64,000 nt of DNA from Sipunculus nudus (GCA_026874595.1 CM049309.1:67002926-67066925); one strand, 5' to 3'. Positions 20,465-33,039 are shown, counted from the stretch's first letter. Numbers and translations are program-made. Notes: a model not told the origin generated them from the sequence alone.

Positions 20465-23400
20465 CTGCAAGACATATTAATCCCATTTATAAATCATTGG
20501 ATGTGCCAATACGCGTGTACACAAAAATTGATTTTTATTAAATTTAAATGTACACTGATTATACATTTTTTCATATAAGCACAGAAGCGGGTCCAGGAGG
20601 TTGTTTGAGGGGGCCGGACCCCCCCCCCCCCCTTTTTTTTCCAGCCGCCGCAACCTGGGGATATATTTTAGGTTTTTTCTTTAGTCAATCTGACTTGGAC
20701 TGCTCCTTTTCTTGAATCCTAGATCCGCCCCTGAAGCTTGCTATTTATAAACCCTCTCAAGCATTTGCTCCAATGCAAAGTTAATGTGAAAAAAAAACTC
20801 ATGTAGATTGCAGAATAAGATCCTTTATTTATATATAAATATATTACATGTATATGCAACCAAATGAGTGAAGCGAACTTATATATTATTTGTCTTCCAA
20901 AAACAAACTACATCTTCTTTAATAAAAAAACCCAATATCTATATAATAATAATAATAAACACCAATGGTATGTGTAAGGGTCGTTAGGTGTGTTTCCATG
21001 TGTACGTATATGTGTATGTGTGTAAAAATCGCTGAAATGATTTTGTCCATAAGCGAATATTTATATGTGCGTATATGCGTAGAAATCGCCACAGCAGCAA
21101 TTTCCACGCATAGGGTCTGCGTTAACTCGGGATTCGAGGTTTAATGACGTCTCTCGCCATCTTTTTGTGGTAGACCTGCTTGATCTACTGTACAAATATA
21201 TACGTCTGCCAGTCAACGCATACACTACTTCTACACGCTCATACGCATATACCCGCACATGGAAACTCAGCTTTATGTTAGGACATTCTCTAAACAGAGG
21301 AGTAATCTGTGTAGTGTCAAGGATATCTAATAGATTGGTATAAAGGAAAATAGCGCCACTCTGGTATTATGTATCAGGCCTGTGTATTATTATGTACGTA
21401 TTTTCCTTCCCTGTGTGTAAAAAAAACGCAGTAAACAGGACAGCAATGTTTGCAAAAAAATGTCAAATATTCAGTACACATAGATTTACTGAACATTAAT
21501 GAATGCAACTCTGTTAGATCGTGCAGTTGTGTATGAAGTGCCAGGCCTGTAATCACAGGTAACTACAGGTGATCTATATATGGACTCCACATTGCGCCAG
21601 TCACAAAAAGGGCGTTCTTATGGATGGACTACAGGACGATGGCGGAGTCATACACGCATTGGGTACCCCTTTGTTGATCACTCCATGTCATAACATTCAT
21701 CACTGGTAAGCTGTGGAAATTGTCACACAATATTCCCCGCGGAAACACACAAAAGTAGTTCTTGTGATCCAGGAACCAAAATTCAAATGACGTTTGTGTA
21801 ATTCAAATATTTGGGCAAACACTAGAAAAATGTATGATAATATACCTGATGGTATAAAGCACGGATCCTCTATTTTGACACTAATGGTGAAAATAACTTA
21901 TGTTAACAGTCTGAAAACATTCAGAGAGCACTTTCATTGTCTGGTATCCCGGCTAGTACAATGTCACAGTCGCCGTAATATTTAATTAAGCGTGAACCTG
22001 AGCTATCTCCCTACATATCAGCCGTTCATGTGTACCTTCATTGACCGTATCGTCACTGCATGTTAATATATAGGCCTAAATATGAACAGTCATTTTCGAT
22101 CCGAATCACAGGGTGTCACACCACACACGCAGCGGACATATATTCCCGAGTTCTTTCACACAGAAAAGTCCAAAATACCACTCGTTGTCTGAACTGAAGA
22201 ACACGGTTTATTCCGGTAACATCCAACAATTGGCCACCGTCGTCGTTGACTGGCTCCAATCTCACAATAACAACGTCTTCAACAAATACCAATCACGTAT
22301 AATCTTCTTACGCCCTGATCGGCTACAACTATCTATATTCTCTCCAGGACTAATACTGTCCTCGCGGAATTTATAACACACCCCGCTCGGTGTTCAACTA
22401 ATCCGTCGTTGACATAAAACGACCTGTCACCAGTTGACGGTAACTTCCAAATTCATTCACTTTTTCCCCCTTTCTGACCGGCCTTGACACCGCCCTCTGG
22501 TATTATGTATCAGGCCTGTGTATTATTATGTACGTATTTTCCTTCCCTGTGTGTAAAAAAAAAAACGCAGTAAACAGGACAGCAATGTTTGCACAAAAAT
22601 GTCAAATATTCAGTACACATAGATTTACTGAACATTAATGAATGCAACTCTGTTAGATCGTGCAGTTGTGTATGAAGTGCCAGGCCTGTAATCACAGGTA
22701 ACTACAGGTGATCTATATATGGACTCCACATTGCGCCAGTCACAAAAAGGGCGTTCTTATGGATGGACTACAGGACGATGGCGGAGTCATACACGCATTG
22801 GGTACCCCTTTGTTGATCACTCCATGTCATAACATTCATCACTGGTAAGCTGTGGAAATTGTCACACAATATTCCCCGCGGAAACACACAAAAGTAGTTC
22901 TTGTGATCCAGGAACCAAAATTCAAATGACGTTTGTGTAATTCAAATATTTGGGCAAACACTAGAAAAATGTATGATAATATACCTGATGGTATAAAGCA
23001 CGGATCCTCTATTTTGACACTAATGGTGAAAATAACTTATGTTAACAGTCTGAAAACATTCAGAGAGCACTTTCATTGTCTGGTATCCCGGCTAGTACAA
23101 TGTCACAGTCGCCGTAATATTTAATTAAGCGTGAACCTGAGCTATCTCCCTACATATCAGCCGTTCATGTGTACCTTCATTGACCGTATCGTCACTGCAT
23201 GTTAATATATAGGCCTAAATATGAACAGTCATTTTCGATCCGAATCACAGGGTGTCACACCACACACGCAGCGGACATATATTCCCGAGTTCTTTCACAC
23301 AGAAAAGTCCAAAATACCACTCGTTGTCTGAACTGAAGAACACGGTTTATTCCGGTAACATCCAACAATTGGCCACCGTCGTCGTTGACTGGCTCCAATC

Positions 23401-26400
23401 TCACAATAACAACGTCTTCAACAAATACCAATCACGTATAATCTTCTTACGCCCTGATCGGCTACAACTATCTATATTCTCTCCAGGACTAATACTGTCC
23501 TCGCGGAATTTATAACACACCCCGCTCGGTGTTCAACTAATCCGTCGTTGACATAAAACGACCTGTCACCAGTTGACGGTAACTTCCAAATTCATTCACT
23601 TTTTCCCCCTTTCTGACCGGCCTTGACACCGCCCTATTTATACCTGGGTAACCGAAACTTCTAGAAGTCTCTAGAATAATCAAGTCGTTTCTTGTCAAGA
23701 CTAGCACCAACGAGATTTTCTAGAATTTACCTATTGGAAATTACACATTACCTGAATTCTCTAGAACCTTCTGTCATCTAATTATAATAAATCATGGTAT
23801 AGTAAGTCCATATTCTTACATAATAAATAATATACTGTTGAACAACCCACCAGCGTCGTCGGCACCGATGTAAACAAACAGGATGACAACAACAGCTGAC
23901 AACTTTACCAAATATTATTAACTCCGTCTCTCCAACTACACTTTATGATCTGACATTCCAATTTAATATTAACTGGCCTGCTAATGCACCGCATAAATTA
24001 TATTTTCCCTAACTTATTTCATTATTTTATGAAATTCCATTTGACATACACTAGGCGGCTTGCACATTTGTGTCACAGGGTTAACCGAGAACTTTAAATA
24101 TGCTTCGCATCACTCAAACAGAATATAAAGTGCTGAGCCTCGGAACAAAGACATACTATTTTAAAACGAATTCCCTAATAATTACACATACACACAGACT
24201 AACACACACCTTGATATATATTTTTAGGAATATAACAATAGCCAATATAACATGGGGCAACGTAATGCTTTCATTTTTCCCCGCCAAGCTTAAAAGTTAC
24301 CGCGAGTTTTTATTATATCTCCGTCACGCTTTATCATCTAATAAAGTAATAATATGAGTTGCACACAGCTGAATCAGTGGTCAAGTGTGTGATAGATTAC
24401 ATTTGCCGAACCGTGTCCATGAAGGCCGACCCTGCAGGAGGCCACGCTAATCGGGTGACCTGAATTCCGGTAGGTATGTGAATGTTTCAGGCAATGAATA
24501 TATTTACTAAGTGATTGTTATTTCTAATAATTTATATGGGTTTTTTTTAATTATATTAATAAAACTATAAATACGTGTTATGTATATATGCGGGCTTGAA
24601 CCCACCACCGCTCTGTTGTGTACAAAGTCCGTCCTGTAACGAGGGAATTCCCGTGGAATTCAGGTACGTATGTGGATGTATCATTCAATAAAATATATTT
24701 ACTTGGTGTTTATTTCTCATAATTTTTATATTCTCTTTGTGAAATAATAATATAATAAAACAATAGAGACGTATTTTGTCCATATGCCGATTTGAATGAC
24801 TGACCTACACGGCTGTGTCGTGCAAGGTCTGTCCCCTGACGATAACCTCGTGGAATTCACGTACGCATGTGGATGTATCATTCTATAAAATATATCTATT
24901 TAGTTTTTGTTGCAAACACTATGCCGCGTTTGTCAATATACGTGCCGTGAATATAATTACAGCTGAAATAATGCCTCAATTGACCATTTGCAAATTTTGA
25001 GTAATCAACGGGTTGCACGGTCAGTTTTACTTTTATCGTTGCAGTTTAATGCGACAGCTGTATAATACACTGATATATATGACATAAAAATGCCTTTAAA
25101 CTGTTCATAATATATAAATTAGAATGTTTCCTTTGCTGTTATATAGCACAAAAAGTCATATGTCTCAATTATGAATTCAACTGCACTTTTATCGGATTCA
25201 ATAGGGAGTAAAATGGATCCGTTGTAGACCTCTTTGTAACACTAGCAAACTGGATCAACGCACCGAGAAATATGTACGCAGGGTCTTCTTAATGGAGCCC
25301 ATACCGATATCCGACGTCCATGAACTAAAAATAATCCCTTGAACCTTTGTAGAAAAATAAACCAAAAAATATCGACCCCAAGGTACACAGGTTTTTTTTT
25401 GTTTTGTTTTGTTTTGTTTATATCCACGTGTTTATAACATGTAGGGGGCCCACGAAATGGCCGCAGATCGTTATCAAAACACATAAAAAACCAAGGGCAC
25501 TGGTGGCAAATCAGACGAATGAGAGGTTTTTTAAAGGATAGGTCCATGGCCTGTTAGTGGCATTGTCTATCGAATGAGGATGTAAGTATCTATACGATAA
25601 GAATATTATGTTATTATTAAGCCTTCTGGATTTCAGGTTTTATATGCTCGGGGTTAGGAATAATCCAGAAGTCATAACCTGTCCTCAAGACGAGATTACA
25701 CCATTGTGCCATTTTGCCACCCGCAGGGTTCGAACCAGGGACTGCTCCGAAGTCCAACGCCTTAACCACCAGACTACGTCCTACCCCTAGACGAAAAGTT
25801 TTGCAAATTGCATTTTGCAACTTCTGATTTAAAACTCAAGCACTTAAATGCTATCAGCCACCTTGGTAAAACTGTCTTCTGTCAGATAAAAAAACCCATT
25901 TCTCAGTCTCAAAGGCGATTTAAAACAACCATTCTTAGCATGAATTACCGACAATTCATTTACATATAACCCTGATTAAGATTGAAATCACATAAACTTT
26001 ATAAATCAGGCGGATGAATATGACATTTACAAGCTATATATAGAGTTCCACTGTTCAGGGCACCTGAGTCCATTGGTGTGTAGCCCGCTCCGTGTATTTA
26101 CCAGTCATCATGTCAACATAATAACAGAGAACCGCACCGCCTGATAGCATATCCTTGTGATCATATATCTCACAGTCATTTCACCCTTAACTACTTACAG
26201 TTTGAACTATAGGTCAGTGCGCATAAATATTCCCCTAATCTAGTTTATTAAACCTTGCTCTTTAAATTGCCATTGGTCAAATTAGTATGATTTTTCACTT
26301 AACAGGATTACATTGCATTGTTACATTGAACCGATAAAAAGCTAATTCTGTTATATACCCATATAGCTATCTCAATTTTCTTCTTTTATCCTTCATTTTT

Positions 26401-27105
26401 ATTTAGACACCGACTATAAAATGAATTTATTTTTTCTAGCTTAATAATATATAAACTTGTATGTAACTCTGGAGAAAAACAACACTAAAAATTCACAACA
26501 GTCTGTTTCACGGGATGCGACCCGATCATCAGGTGAATATGGTTAGAATGAAGCTAACGGCGTGGTTTGAAAAGCCGAGACTTCATTCTAACCATATTCA
26601 CCTGATGATCGGGTCGCATCCCGTGAAACAGACTGTTGTGTATTAACAGTGTTGTTTTTCTTCAGAGTTATACCGCTCTGGCCTAGTCTGTAGGCCATAG
26701 AGCACTTTACATCGGAGGGTAACACTACCTTCTAAACAAGTATGTACATGTGCAAAATCCCATTCCGCTTTTGGATTTGTGACATGGCAGTACTACCCGC
26801 TTCCTCTCATTTTTTTTTTATTCCTGGTGTGACTTCTGTACCTGCGGATCCTTAGCGCCCACCTAGCTTGGTTGGGGCCGACCATGAAAAATATCATCCC
26901 CTGGGGGAAGATTCGAACTCGCAATAAGACGGCTTTGGGTCCTGCATGTGCTCTAAACAATAACCACAAAAGCCGGGGAAATTTATTTTTTCTTCGTTTA
27001 ATCTTTAGCACTTGCCACCCTGAGGGCCAATTTCCCATATGATCTTATAAAAGGGGCCTATTCCGATATCTGAAGTGTATTAGCTAAAGATAATCACTTG
27101 ACTCT

Positions 27106-27183
<78 letters not shown>

Positions 27184-27671
27184 ATGTATATATGTCCCAA
27201 TCCAGCTGTAATTTTCAAAACAAGTGACCAAAGGGTATGATTATGCAATATGCAAATGTTATATGCAAACAGCTGAAAATCCATTCTCATTCTTCATTCA
27301 TTTTCTGCATTCCACTTTGGTTAGCCACTTAATTTTTATGTTACTTTTCTCGGCTTTAATAAGCATATGTTTCATGTATTAATAGTGAAATTCTGAACTT
27401 TAATATAGCACACCGCTTCACGATACTGGCAGTAGCCATTGAAACATGACCCAGACCCTTTTTTAAATAAACCAACTGGGCCTGGGAGTCATGACACCAA
27501 TCACAATATAACAACTGTTGCAAGAGTCGGATCAAAATATTGGCTGGATTTAAGTATTTCAAGTAAAAACATGTCGTGTTTCACCTGTACCACGGTTAAA
27601 TACTAGTATATAGCTAAGTACGGATTCTGGTAGTGCAAAAATATCTCCTCCAGAGTAAGATATATATATAT

Positions 27672-27716
<45 letters not shown>

Positions 27717-28709
27717 CTAGTATATAGTGCTTGGTCAAGTGCCGTGACCATTAGAATTGGTGTATACCTTAGGAACAAAATGTAGTTTACCTACAGGGGA
27801 TGAGTATACCTCATCGGGAGGTATTTTGATTTTGTTGCAGTTCGTCTGTCAGCAACTATTCTCAAAAAGCTTGGAACAGCTCTTGATAAAATGTTGTGGA
27901 GATTTAGGGTAACACCAAACGGACAATCCTTAATATTTTATAATGAGTCTGCACCAATATCATTTTAAACAATCTTTAACATTGTGAGCTAAGTCAATTT
28001 GTTTGTCATAACCAAGGTTTACATCGTCGCAGTTCAATAGTATTAGGGGAAATCTTAAGTTTAAATCCCCGAAAGGATTGAAATTTTACACTGCCAGTCA
28101 TGTGCTCAGGTGTTACCAAATTTGAGCCGCATGCATTTAATCATGCGAAATGAGATTATCTTTGATGTCATCATCGAGTTGGTGAGTCGAGACAAACATT
28201 TCTATCAGTTTGGATTCATATATTTTTTGTGCTTGTGTTCCATACACTAAGGTATGATCAGAATCCTAGAAATATTTCTGATATTGAGTTTAAGGATTTT
28301 GGCGAAGGTATGCGTTCGCTTGGTGCTTTCTAATTATGATATTTAATATTATATGCCAACTTTATGCTTGACTGATCGAACACGTGACTGACTTACCTAT
28401 ATAAGGTGATGGTATGATAATCTGCTGACCAACGCAACTATAGTCCTGCTTTGTATCATCCCAGTACAAATTGCTTGCCAACACTTTGGTACAAGAGCGC
28501 TGTTCGTACAGTACAAACGGCTGTGTCAGATCGAGGCGGGAACCACAGCCGAAGTTCTTGTAGTCGTCCCCGTACAGTTTTATCACTTGTGGTAATTTGT
28601 GTGCCTGCAACAGGGCTTCCATGCCTATTGGTTCCTGGTCCCATTCTAGATATGTGTTTGGTTGTCCACCAGGGCTGGTTAAAACTTGAGAGTGGGTACC
28701 CGTAGCCAT
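18447..28709 (-). CDS. GAREM: GAREM-like adaptor: CABIT domain, proline-rich linker, SAM domain
   Basis: Two exons (28397-28709 and 18447-20464) join across a phase-1 intron of about 7.9 kb and give a 776-residue protein; human GAREM1 is about 876. GAREM proteins act in the cytoplasm downstream of receptor tyrosine kinases, binding GRB2 and SHP2 to promote ERK signalling. The N-terminal part (about residues 20-300) follows the CABIT layout, including LPQVIKLYGDD, IIIPSPYIGWFQ and, in exon 2, CLNEAGADLFIPVHSEGEF. The linker has tyrosines in acidic or Asn contexts (for example MYEKIPY) and a PPPKPPVEPP SH3-type motif. The C-terminus is a SAM domain with SLRFIGI, EQIDGKQL and a final GWRPKR, matching the GAREM end. 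The Met at 28707-28709 was chosen because it precedes the CABIT start; an upstream in-frame ATG (28814) would add 35 residues. An LTR and tandem duplication lie in the intron. Confidence 0.93.
20595..20740 (-). repeat. Dispersed repeat with poly-C/poly-T run
   Basis: A run of 14 C (20619-20632) followed by 8 T. On the - strand it opens with GGGGCGGATCTAGGATTC and carries an ATATATCCCC block. It is related to the segment at 3605-3880. Confidence 0.5.
21361..22496. repeat. Recent 1.14-kb tandem duplication, copy 1
   Basis: Nearly identical to 22497-23635. I see only a poly-A length change (near 21421) and one A/C difference (near 21456). It contains unique flank (21361-22113) and the first about 380 bases of an LTR (from 22114). 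Confidence 0.93.
22497..23635. repeat. Recent 1.14-kb tandem duplication, copy 2
   Basis: Second copy at an offset of 1136-1139 bases. Here the LTR that begins at 23253 continues beyond the duplicated part to 24075. So the duplication came after LTR insertion and has its right edge inside the LTR. Confidence 0.93.
23253..24075 (-). mobile_element. Solo LTR (823 bp) of an LTR retrotransposon
   Basis: It begins TGTCACACC, ends GTGTCA, and is flanked by the 5-bp direct repeat CAGGG (23248-23252 and 24076-24080), as for Gypsy-like insertions. On the - strand there is a TATAAATA box (near 23640) and downstream an AATAAA (near 23345), so the LTR points the same way as the host GAREM-like gene. There is no internal retroelement sequence on either side. 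Related to the LTR at 33934-34641. Confidence 0.85.
24430..24910. repeat. About 195-bp tandem repeat, three units
   Basis: Each unit has a GTCC(G/C)(T/C)-like head, a GTGGAATTCA(G/C)GTACG block and a GGATGTATCATTC(A/T)ATAAAA block. These occur near 24478, 24670 and 24869. Confidence 0.7.
25617..25788 (-). mobile_element. tRNA-derived SINE
   Basis: The - strand reads GTCTGGTGGTTAAGGCGTTG (A-box-like) and then CCCTGGTTCGAACCCTGC (B box), followed by a short body. The anticodon arm is tRNA-like, but the 3' half diverges from a tRNA cloverleaf, so a SINE is preferred over a tRNA gene. Confidence 0.75.
26463..26671. repeat. Hairpin element: 60-bp perfect inverted repeat with 27-base loop
   Basis: 26494-26553 is the exact reverse complement of 26581-26640. 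Outside this, 31 further bases on each side pair imperfectly (shared GAAAAACAACACT). The loop carries a small CGGC/GCCG pair. No reading frame. Foldback transposon or source of a double-stranded intronic RNA. Confidence 0.92.
26800..26977 (-). mobile_element. tRNA-derived SINE, same family as 13407
   Basis: On the - strand the head reads CCGGCTTTTGTGGTTATTG, then GACCCAAAGCCGT and the B box GAGTTCGAATCTT. The A box is degraded. Confidence 0.65.
27109..27180. repeat. (TA)n microsatellite
   Basis: About 36 TA units in the GAREM-like intron. Confidence 0.95.
27659..27711. repeat. (TA)n microsatellite
   Basis: About 25 TA units with one interruption. Confidence 0.93.
28397..28709 (-). CDS. GAREM: GAREM-like gene, first coding exon (CABIT first half)
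   Basis: Start ATG at 28709-28707; the donor GTAAGT begins at 28396 on the - strand. It encodes 104 residues plus one base. The sequence LLQAHKLPQVIKLYGDD aligns with the human GAREM start (LPQIARL), followed by a VLYEQRSC stretch and the strand leading to IIIP. Confidence 0.9.
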
Positions 28710-30597
28710 TTTGCTTAAACAGACAATATTAAAATCCGCTTCGATATATAGATACCAGGTCCTCGATGACAATGTTGAGTGAGATCCAAAGTTAGTTAAC
28801 TTAGATTGATGCAAGCGCTTGACTCTGAAAAGTTAACATTCTCATTGTATCCACATTATAATGATAGCTTCGGTATATTTATTTTAAAAGTCGCGATTTC
28901 TTTAAACTCTCCCGCTTATAAGAGTTGCAATCTCAAGCCATAATTCTGATAACCAACTTTTAGTGTCTCAAAATTGCACCGCATCGTAACACGCCCTCCG
29001 TGGTTTAAGCACTATACAACAATAGGCGGGACCATCTACGACTTGTCATGCCAGGTAGATTTACAGAATACGCTTTGGTGTTGTCACTCGGCTGGCGTGA
29101 GCAGATATCAGAGTCCGTAAAACCAACAAAACGTTGTCACCTTTTGTATGGCATATTAACCTTTGATTGCGTTACCAGAGGCTTTATACTTCATATATCT
29201 GTTTAAACATTTTTTTGCGCGAATCCGGCCGACCTTTGACCTCCGTTGTCAGTTTCATCCTCTTTTCTACTTTTGGTAATTAATCTCTTCTCTTAATTCT
29301 GAGGCTGATATTTGCTCTGCTCTAGGCCCTTCGTCACATTTTCTGTTGTTAATGAGCCTGAGAGAGTTTTTACTAACACTAGTGATGAATGATGATTTAC
29401 TCCTTTATGTCTTATTGTCCGGGGCTGTTCTGGTCCAGTTACTATTTCACACTCTCAAGTTGTCATAACACTTTGAAAAAAGACACACCAAGCCATTTGC
29501 AGTCGTCTGCTGAATGGAATCCCAGAATGCAACAGTGCACTTCCAAATACAACGGAGAGAGCATTATACAGATCCAGCTCTCCGAATTAATATATATTTT
29601 CCTAACTTGGTATAAATTTCATCATGTTCTTGAATCAATGATCATGGATGATGCTATCTTGTACACATCGCGCGGTAACACGGGTCACATGCATGGTTAG
29701 GCTCACCTGACCCGTGAACCGATTTGGGACACCACCACGCATGACTGAACGCAATATCCGTGTGCCGATAGTTATGTCGACTATTATACAGTTGTGACGA
29801 TACACATTCATTTTGACTTTATATCCCGGTATTAACTGGGCTTGCGTGTCTACCCAACAAGAAAATGAAAAAAAAAGAAAGTTAAAATAACTTCATGACA
29901 CAAGAAGTCATAAGAGTCTTTTGCCAAAGACATAAAACTCCCATCAGTATTTCCGTAAAAATTCACTTCTTCATTTACAAAATGTATTTGAGGTGTGTTT
30001 TATTCCTAGAACTTTATTAAATTTATTCTGATTATCATAAATTATGCAATGGTATCTATATTATATGGTTAGATGTCATTCCATACAAAATACCATTATT
30101 ATTTTATTACCATGATCCATAAGATACCTCGGGTTATTTTAAAGAAAATAAAAATGACTATCATTTCCCATACACCGGTATTCAGAATACCACTTATCAA
30201 ATCTTGATCAGTTGTAACGCAATGTATATATTTTAATTATCTTGAACATATTTTCCAGTGGCAAGCGTACATTCTGCAGATTACGTAACCTTTACACATG
30301 GGAAAACAACAGCATAAATCAAATGTGCATATTATTATGTTTGTCGTTCTTGTTACGTAATAACTACTCTTTCGTTTGTATTATGATTTATGCATCTTTA
30401 CCTATTATGTAACTATGACCCCAGGCGTCTGGGCACTCATACCTCGCAGCAGAATTAAGAAGTAAAATAACCAAAACAGTGCGAATGGCTGAAACTAGGT
30501 CTGATGCCTTAGTGGCTCGATCAGATAAGTAAAAGTGGATAAAATCTGCTATTTTGTGTACTGATAATGATCATGATGATGTATATATATATATATT

Positions 30598-30677
<80 letters not shown>

Positions 30678-31070
30678 AGAACAGATGGACAGACAGACGA
30701 ACAAACAGACACAAATATTTCATAATTAAAATATGAAAAGTGTACAGCCCATTTTATTTTCAATGGGAGGGTTTTTTCTATTTATGGGCACACTGGCTTG
30801 TACCAAACTTCCCTCGCCAAATCTGGAATGCTGGGTCATTTGACCTGATCACAACAGACGATCGTCACGTGCCCAGTGCGCATGCTCCGGGACTTGAATA
30901 TTCCTGGTTGCAAATTCGCATAATCAGTCACAAATGATTATGTATGAACATAGGATTATATATCTATCAAAAGATGTCATATTATCCATATAAAACATTC
31001 TATTTTTCTAACAGTGATATATGAAAGACCGGCTACAAAACAGCGAACAGCATTAACACTTTACCTTTCA
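28710..31070. other. Upstream of the GAREM-like gene: 5'UTR/promoter and spacer
   Basis: 28710 to about 29100 should hold the 5'UTR and promoter; I cannot point to a core promoter motif. Further right is AT-rich spacer with no supported gene. The 103-codon frame at 29389-29700 has no recognisable content. Confidence 0.45.
30600..30675. repeat. (GA)n followed by (ACAG)n microsatellite
   Basis: About 15 GA units run directly into about 12 ACAG units, a compound microsatellite. Confidence 0.95.
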
Positions 31071-31770
31071 TGTGCAACGATAGCGTCATATCGACCCTCT
31101 GGCATTACGACCAGATCACTGGCGCCAGAGGGTCATTACATCTAAGTCTGAGGATCGCATTATAAGGCCTTATGAGATGCAAATATTTTCGTAGTTTCTG
31201 ACAACGCTTCACGGCCTACAGGTACATTGTCAATAAACATAAACCAGACCAATCGTTAGCATTTTTGTGTACTTTCTAACAATGCCAAACATGAGCGAGA
31301 AAAGTTCCGTTTTATCCAGCACGCTGGTAAACCCTTCGGCATGTTTGTTGAATTTATGGCCGCATGAACACAAGCATGGCTCGCACGGGTTACAGGACGC
31401 AGGCAGCTTGCAAGCGATACAGGAAATGACCCGTGTCTATGAAGACGGTGTTTCAGTTTGGGTTGTGAGCTCACATGTATATTATTGTGTTAATTCATTA
31501 TTCTTGGAATAATATTTAGAGTATGGTCCGTTTACCACAATATGAATGCAACCTGATGCAAGACCACTGCAATACATTCCTCGATATCTCTTGTGTCACG
31601 ACTCGAGTAGGCTTACCAGCCCAATTATCCGATTGTCTGCTGAGTCGGGTTGTCACGGCTAGTGCAACGAATAAGTGTCAATAAAGCGGCCATTACCTTG
31701 ACCTTTCAGCTTGAAATGCTGTCAATATTTTAGGTAAAATTCTATATACAGCAGATTTCACGGTGATACA
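30900..31770 (+). repeat. Dispersed repeat interrupted by about 600 bases
   Basis: 30905-31070 and 31660-31770 resemble consecutive parts of 46780-47040 (shared TAATCA(G/A)TCACAAA(T/C)GAT, GATATATGAAAGAC-like, AAGTGTCAA(T/C)A and TTTCACGGTGATA). The 31072-31660 segment is absent from that copy. It holds an 11-bp inverted repeat (31093-31103/31124-31134). Confidence 0.45.
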
Positions 31771-32238
31771 GATGGTCCACTACCACTTATACTTTACATT
31801 TAGACGCCGGGAATTTTCCAAGAAACTGCCGGGTAATAGATATTTTAGACCGTACTGCTAAGGTGTAAGCTCAGTTATACACTGGCTGCGCCTTCACTCG
31901 GTGCTTCCTCGCATGGGTATTTGGCGAGACAGTGAGTAATAGGATAGGACTTGTCGCCTCGTTAATAACACTTAACTCAGCGTCAAATATATTTGAACAT
32001 GCTTGTACAACAAAGAACGCACCTCCACCCACACGCTTCAAATACCATTTCAATTCATAAAGTTCTCTTATGCGTAAACCTGTGAATGTGATATGCATAT
32101 TGTTATCGAGCTAATGGTCCGCGAGTTTTTTGTTATTCATTTACATTTTTGACCTAGCAGACTATTTGAGCTGAATTGACTAGGTTCAAATACTCTTTCT
32201 TCATTAAATCTGTTTATCAATTTCCCGTATGATCAACT

Positions 32239-33032
32239 CCCCCCCCCCCCCCCATCGCATTCTTTTAATATAACAGGTTTTCAACAAAGTGTAAAATAGG
32301 TTACCTTGACATAATTAAGAGTTATAAGAGAGACGTCATTGCCTCCAGTTCCCAAAGTAACAACTACGCACATGTAACTGTATAGTGTACAGTGGCTGCA
32401 AATATATGAAATTCATTCCTGATATATAAACCTTTACCAGCATATAAAATTACTTTAGAAAATAAGTTTCTATTCCCAAATCTAATATTTAAGGTGGCTT
32501 GGTAAATTGTGTACTAAAATTTGATAACAAACTATTGATATTATATCTTATATATTGCTATATAGGATAAGGTTATCCCTCTCAAAAAGAAATAAGGTCA
32601 ATGTGGCCTACTTTTTGGAATATGTGGTGAGAGTTATTATTAAATCATTAAATGTTAATCGTGTTCATGGAATGTTGTTCCAAACTTTCTGCATGTGTAT
32701 TTGTGTACTCCGACAACAGAAATTAATTTTACAATACGGCATGTTTCTAGGTATACAGATGATACAGGTTGAATTTCCAATGTGTTCAGTTTATTATACA
32801 TGGTTAGGATTTCCTTTGGGTTAAACCTGCAATCCTGAGGAAATGCCTGAGACAAAAACACATATCGAGAATGTATGTTTTATAGCATGCATGACTGACA
32901 TTACAGATATTAATTTCAGTGCAGACAAACCACTGGCCATAAAGTTTTGCAGTTATCATTAAGCAAGACGGATTTTATTAAATTGGGGGGGGGGGGGGGG
33001 TAGGGGGGGAGGGAGGGAGTACCGTTTACACG
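32239..33032. repeat. Poly-C and poly-G runs in spacer
   Basis: C run at 32239-32253 and G run at 32985-33000 followed by a G-rich stretch. The DNA between is AT-rich without a supported gene. Confidence 0.85.
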
Positions 33033-33039
33033 AAGGGCC

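Larger units (their letters stand above)
20465..28396 (-). other. Intron of the GAREM-like gene
   Basis: 7.9 kb intron. From right to left it holds: a 'GTCTGTCAGCAAC' dispersed repeat (about 27815-27960), (TA)n at 27659-27711 and 27109-27180, a SINE (26800-26977), a hairpin (26463-26671), a SINE (25617-25790), a three-unit repeat (24430-24910), a solo LTR (23253-24075), a tandem duplication (21361-23635) and a poly-C repeat at about 20595-20740. No exon seen. Confidence 0.85.

Noticed and set aside
20465-20486. ATG at 20486 as the GAREM start
   Set aside because: It is inside the intron; the acceptor at 20465 and the upstream CABIT exon at 28397-28709 give the complete domain.
25617-25788. 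True tRNA gene
   Set aside because: A and B boxes are good, but the 3' half does not close an acceptor stem, and similar heads with other bodies occur in the window; a SINE fits better.
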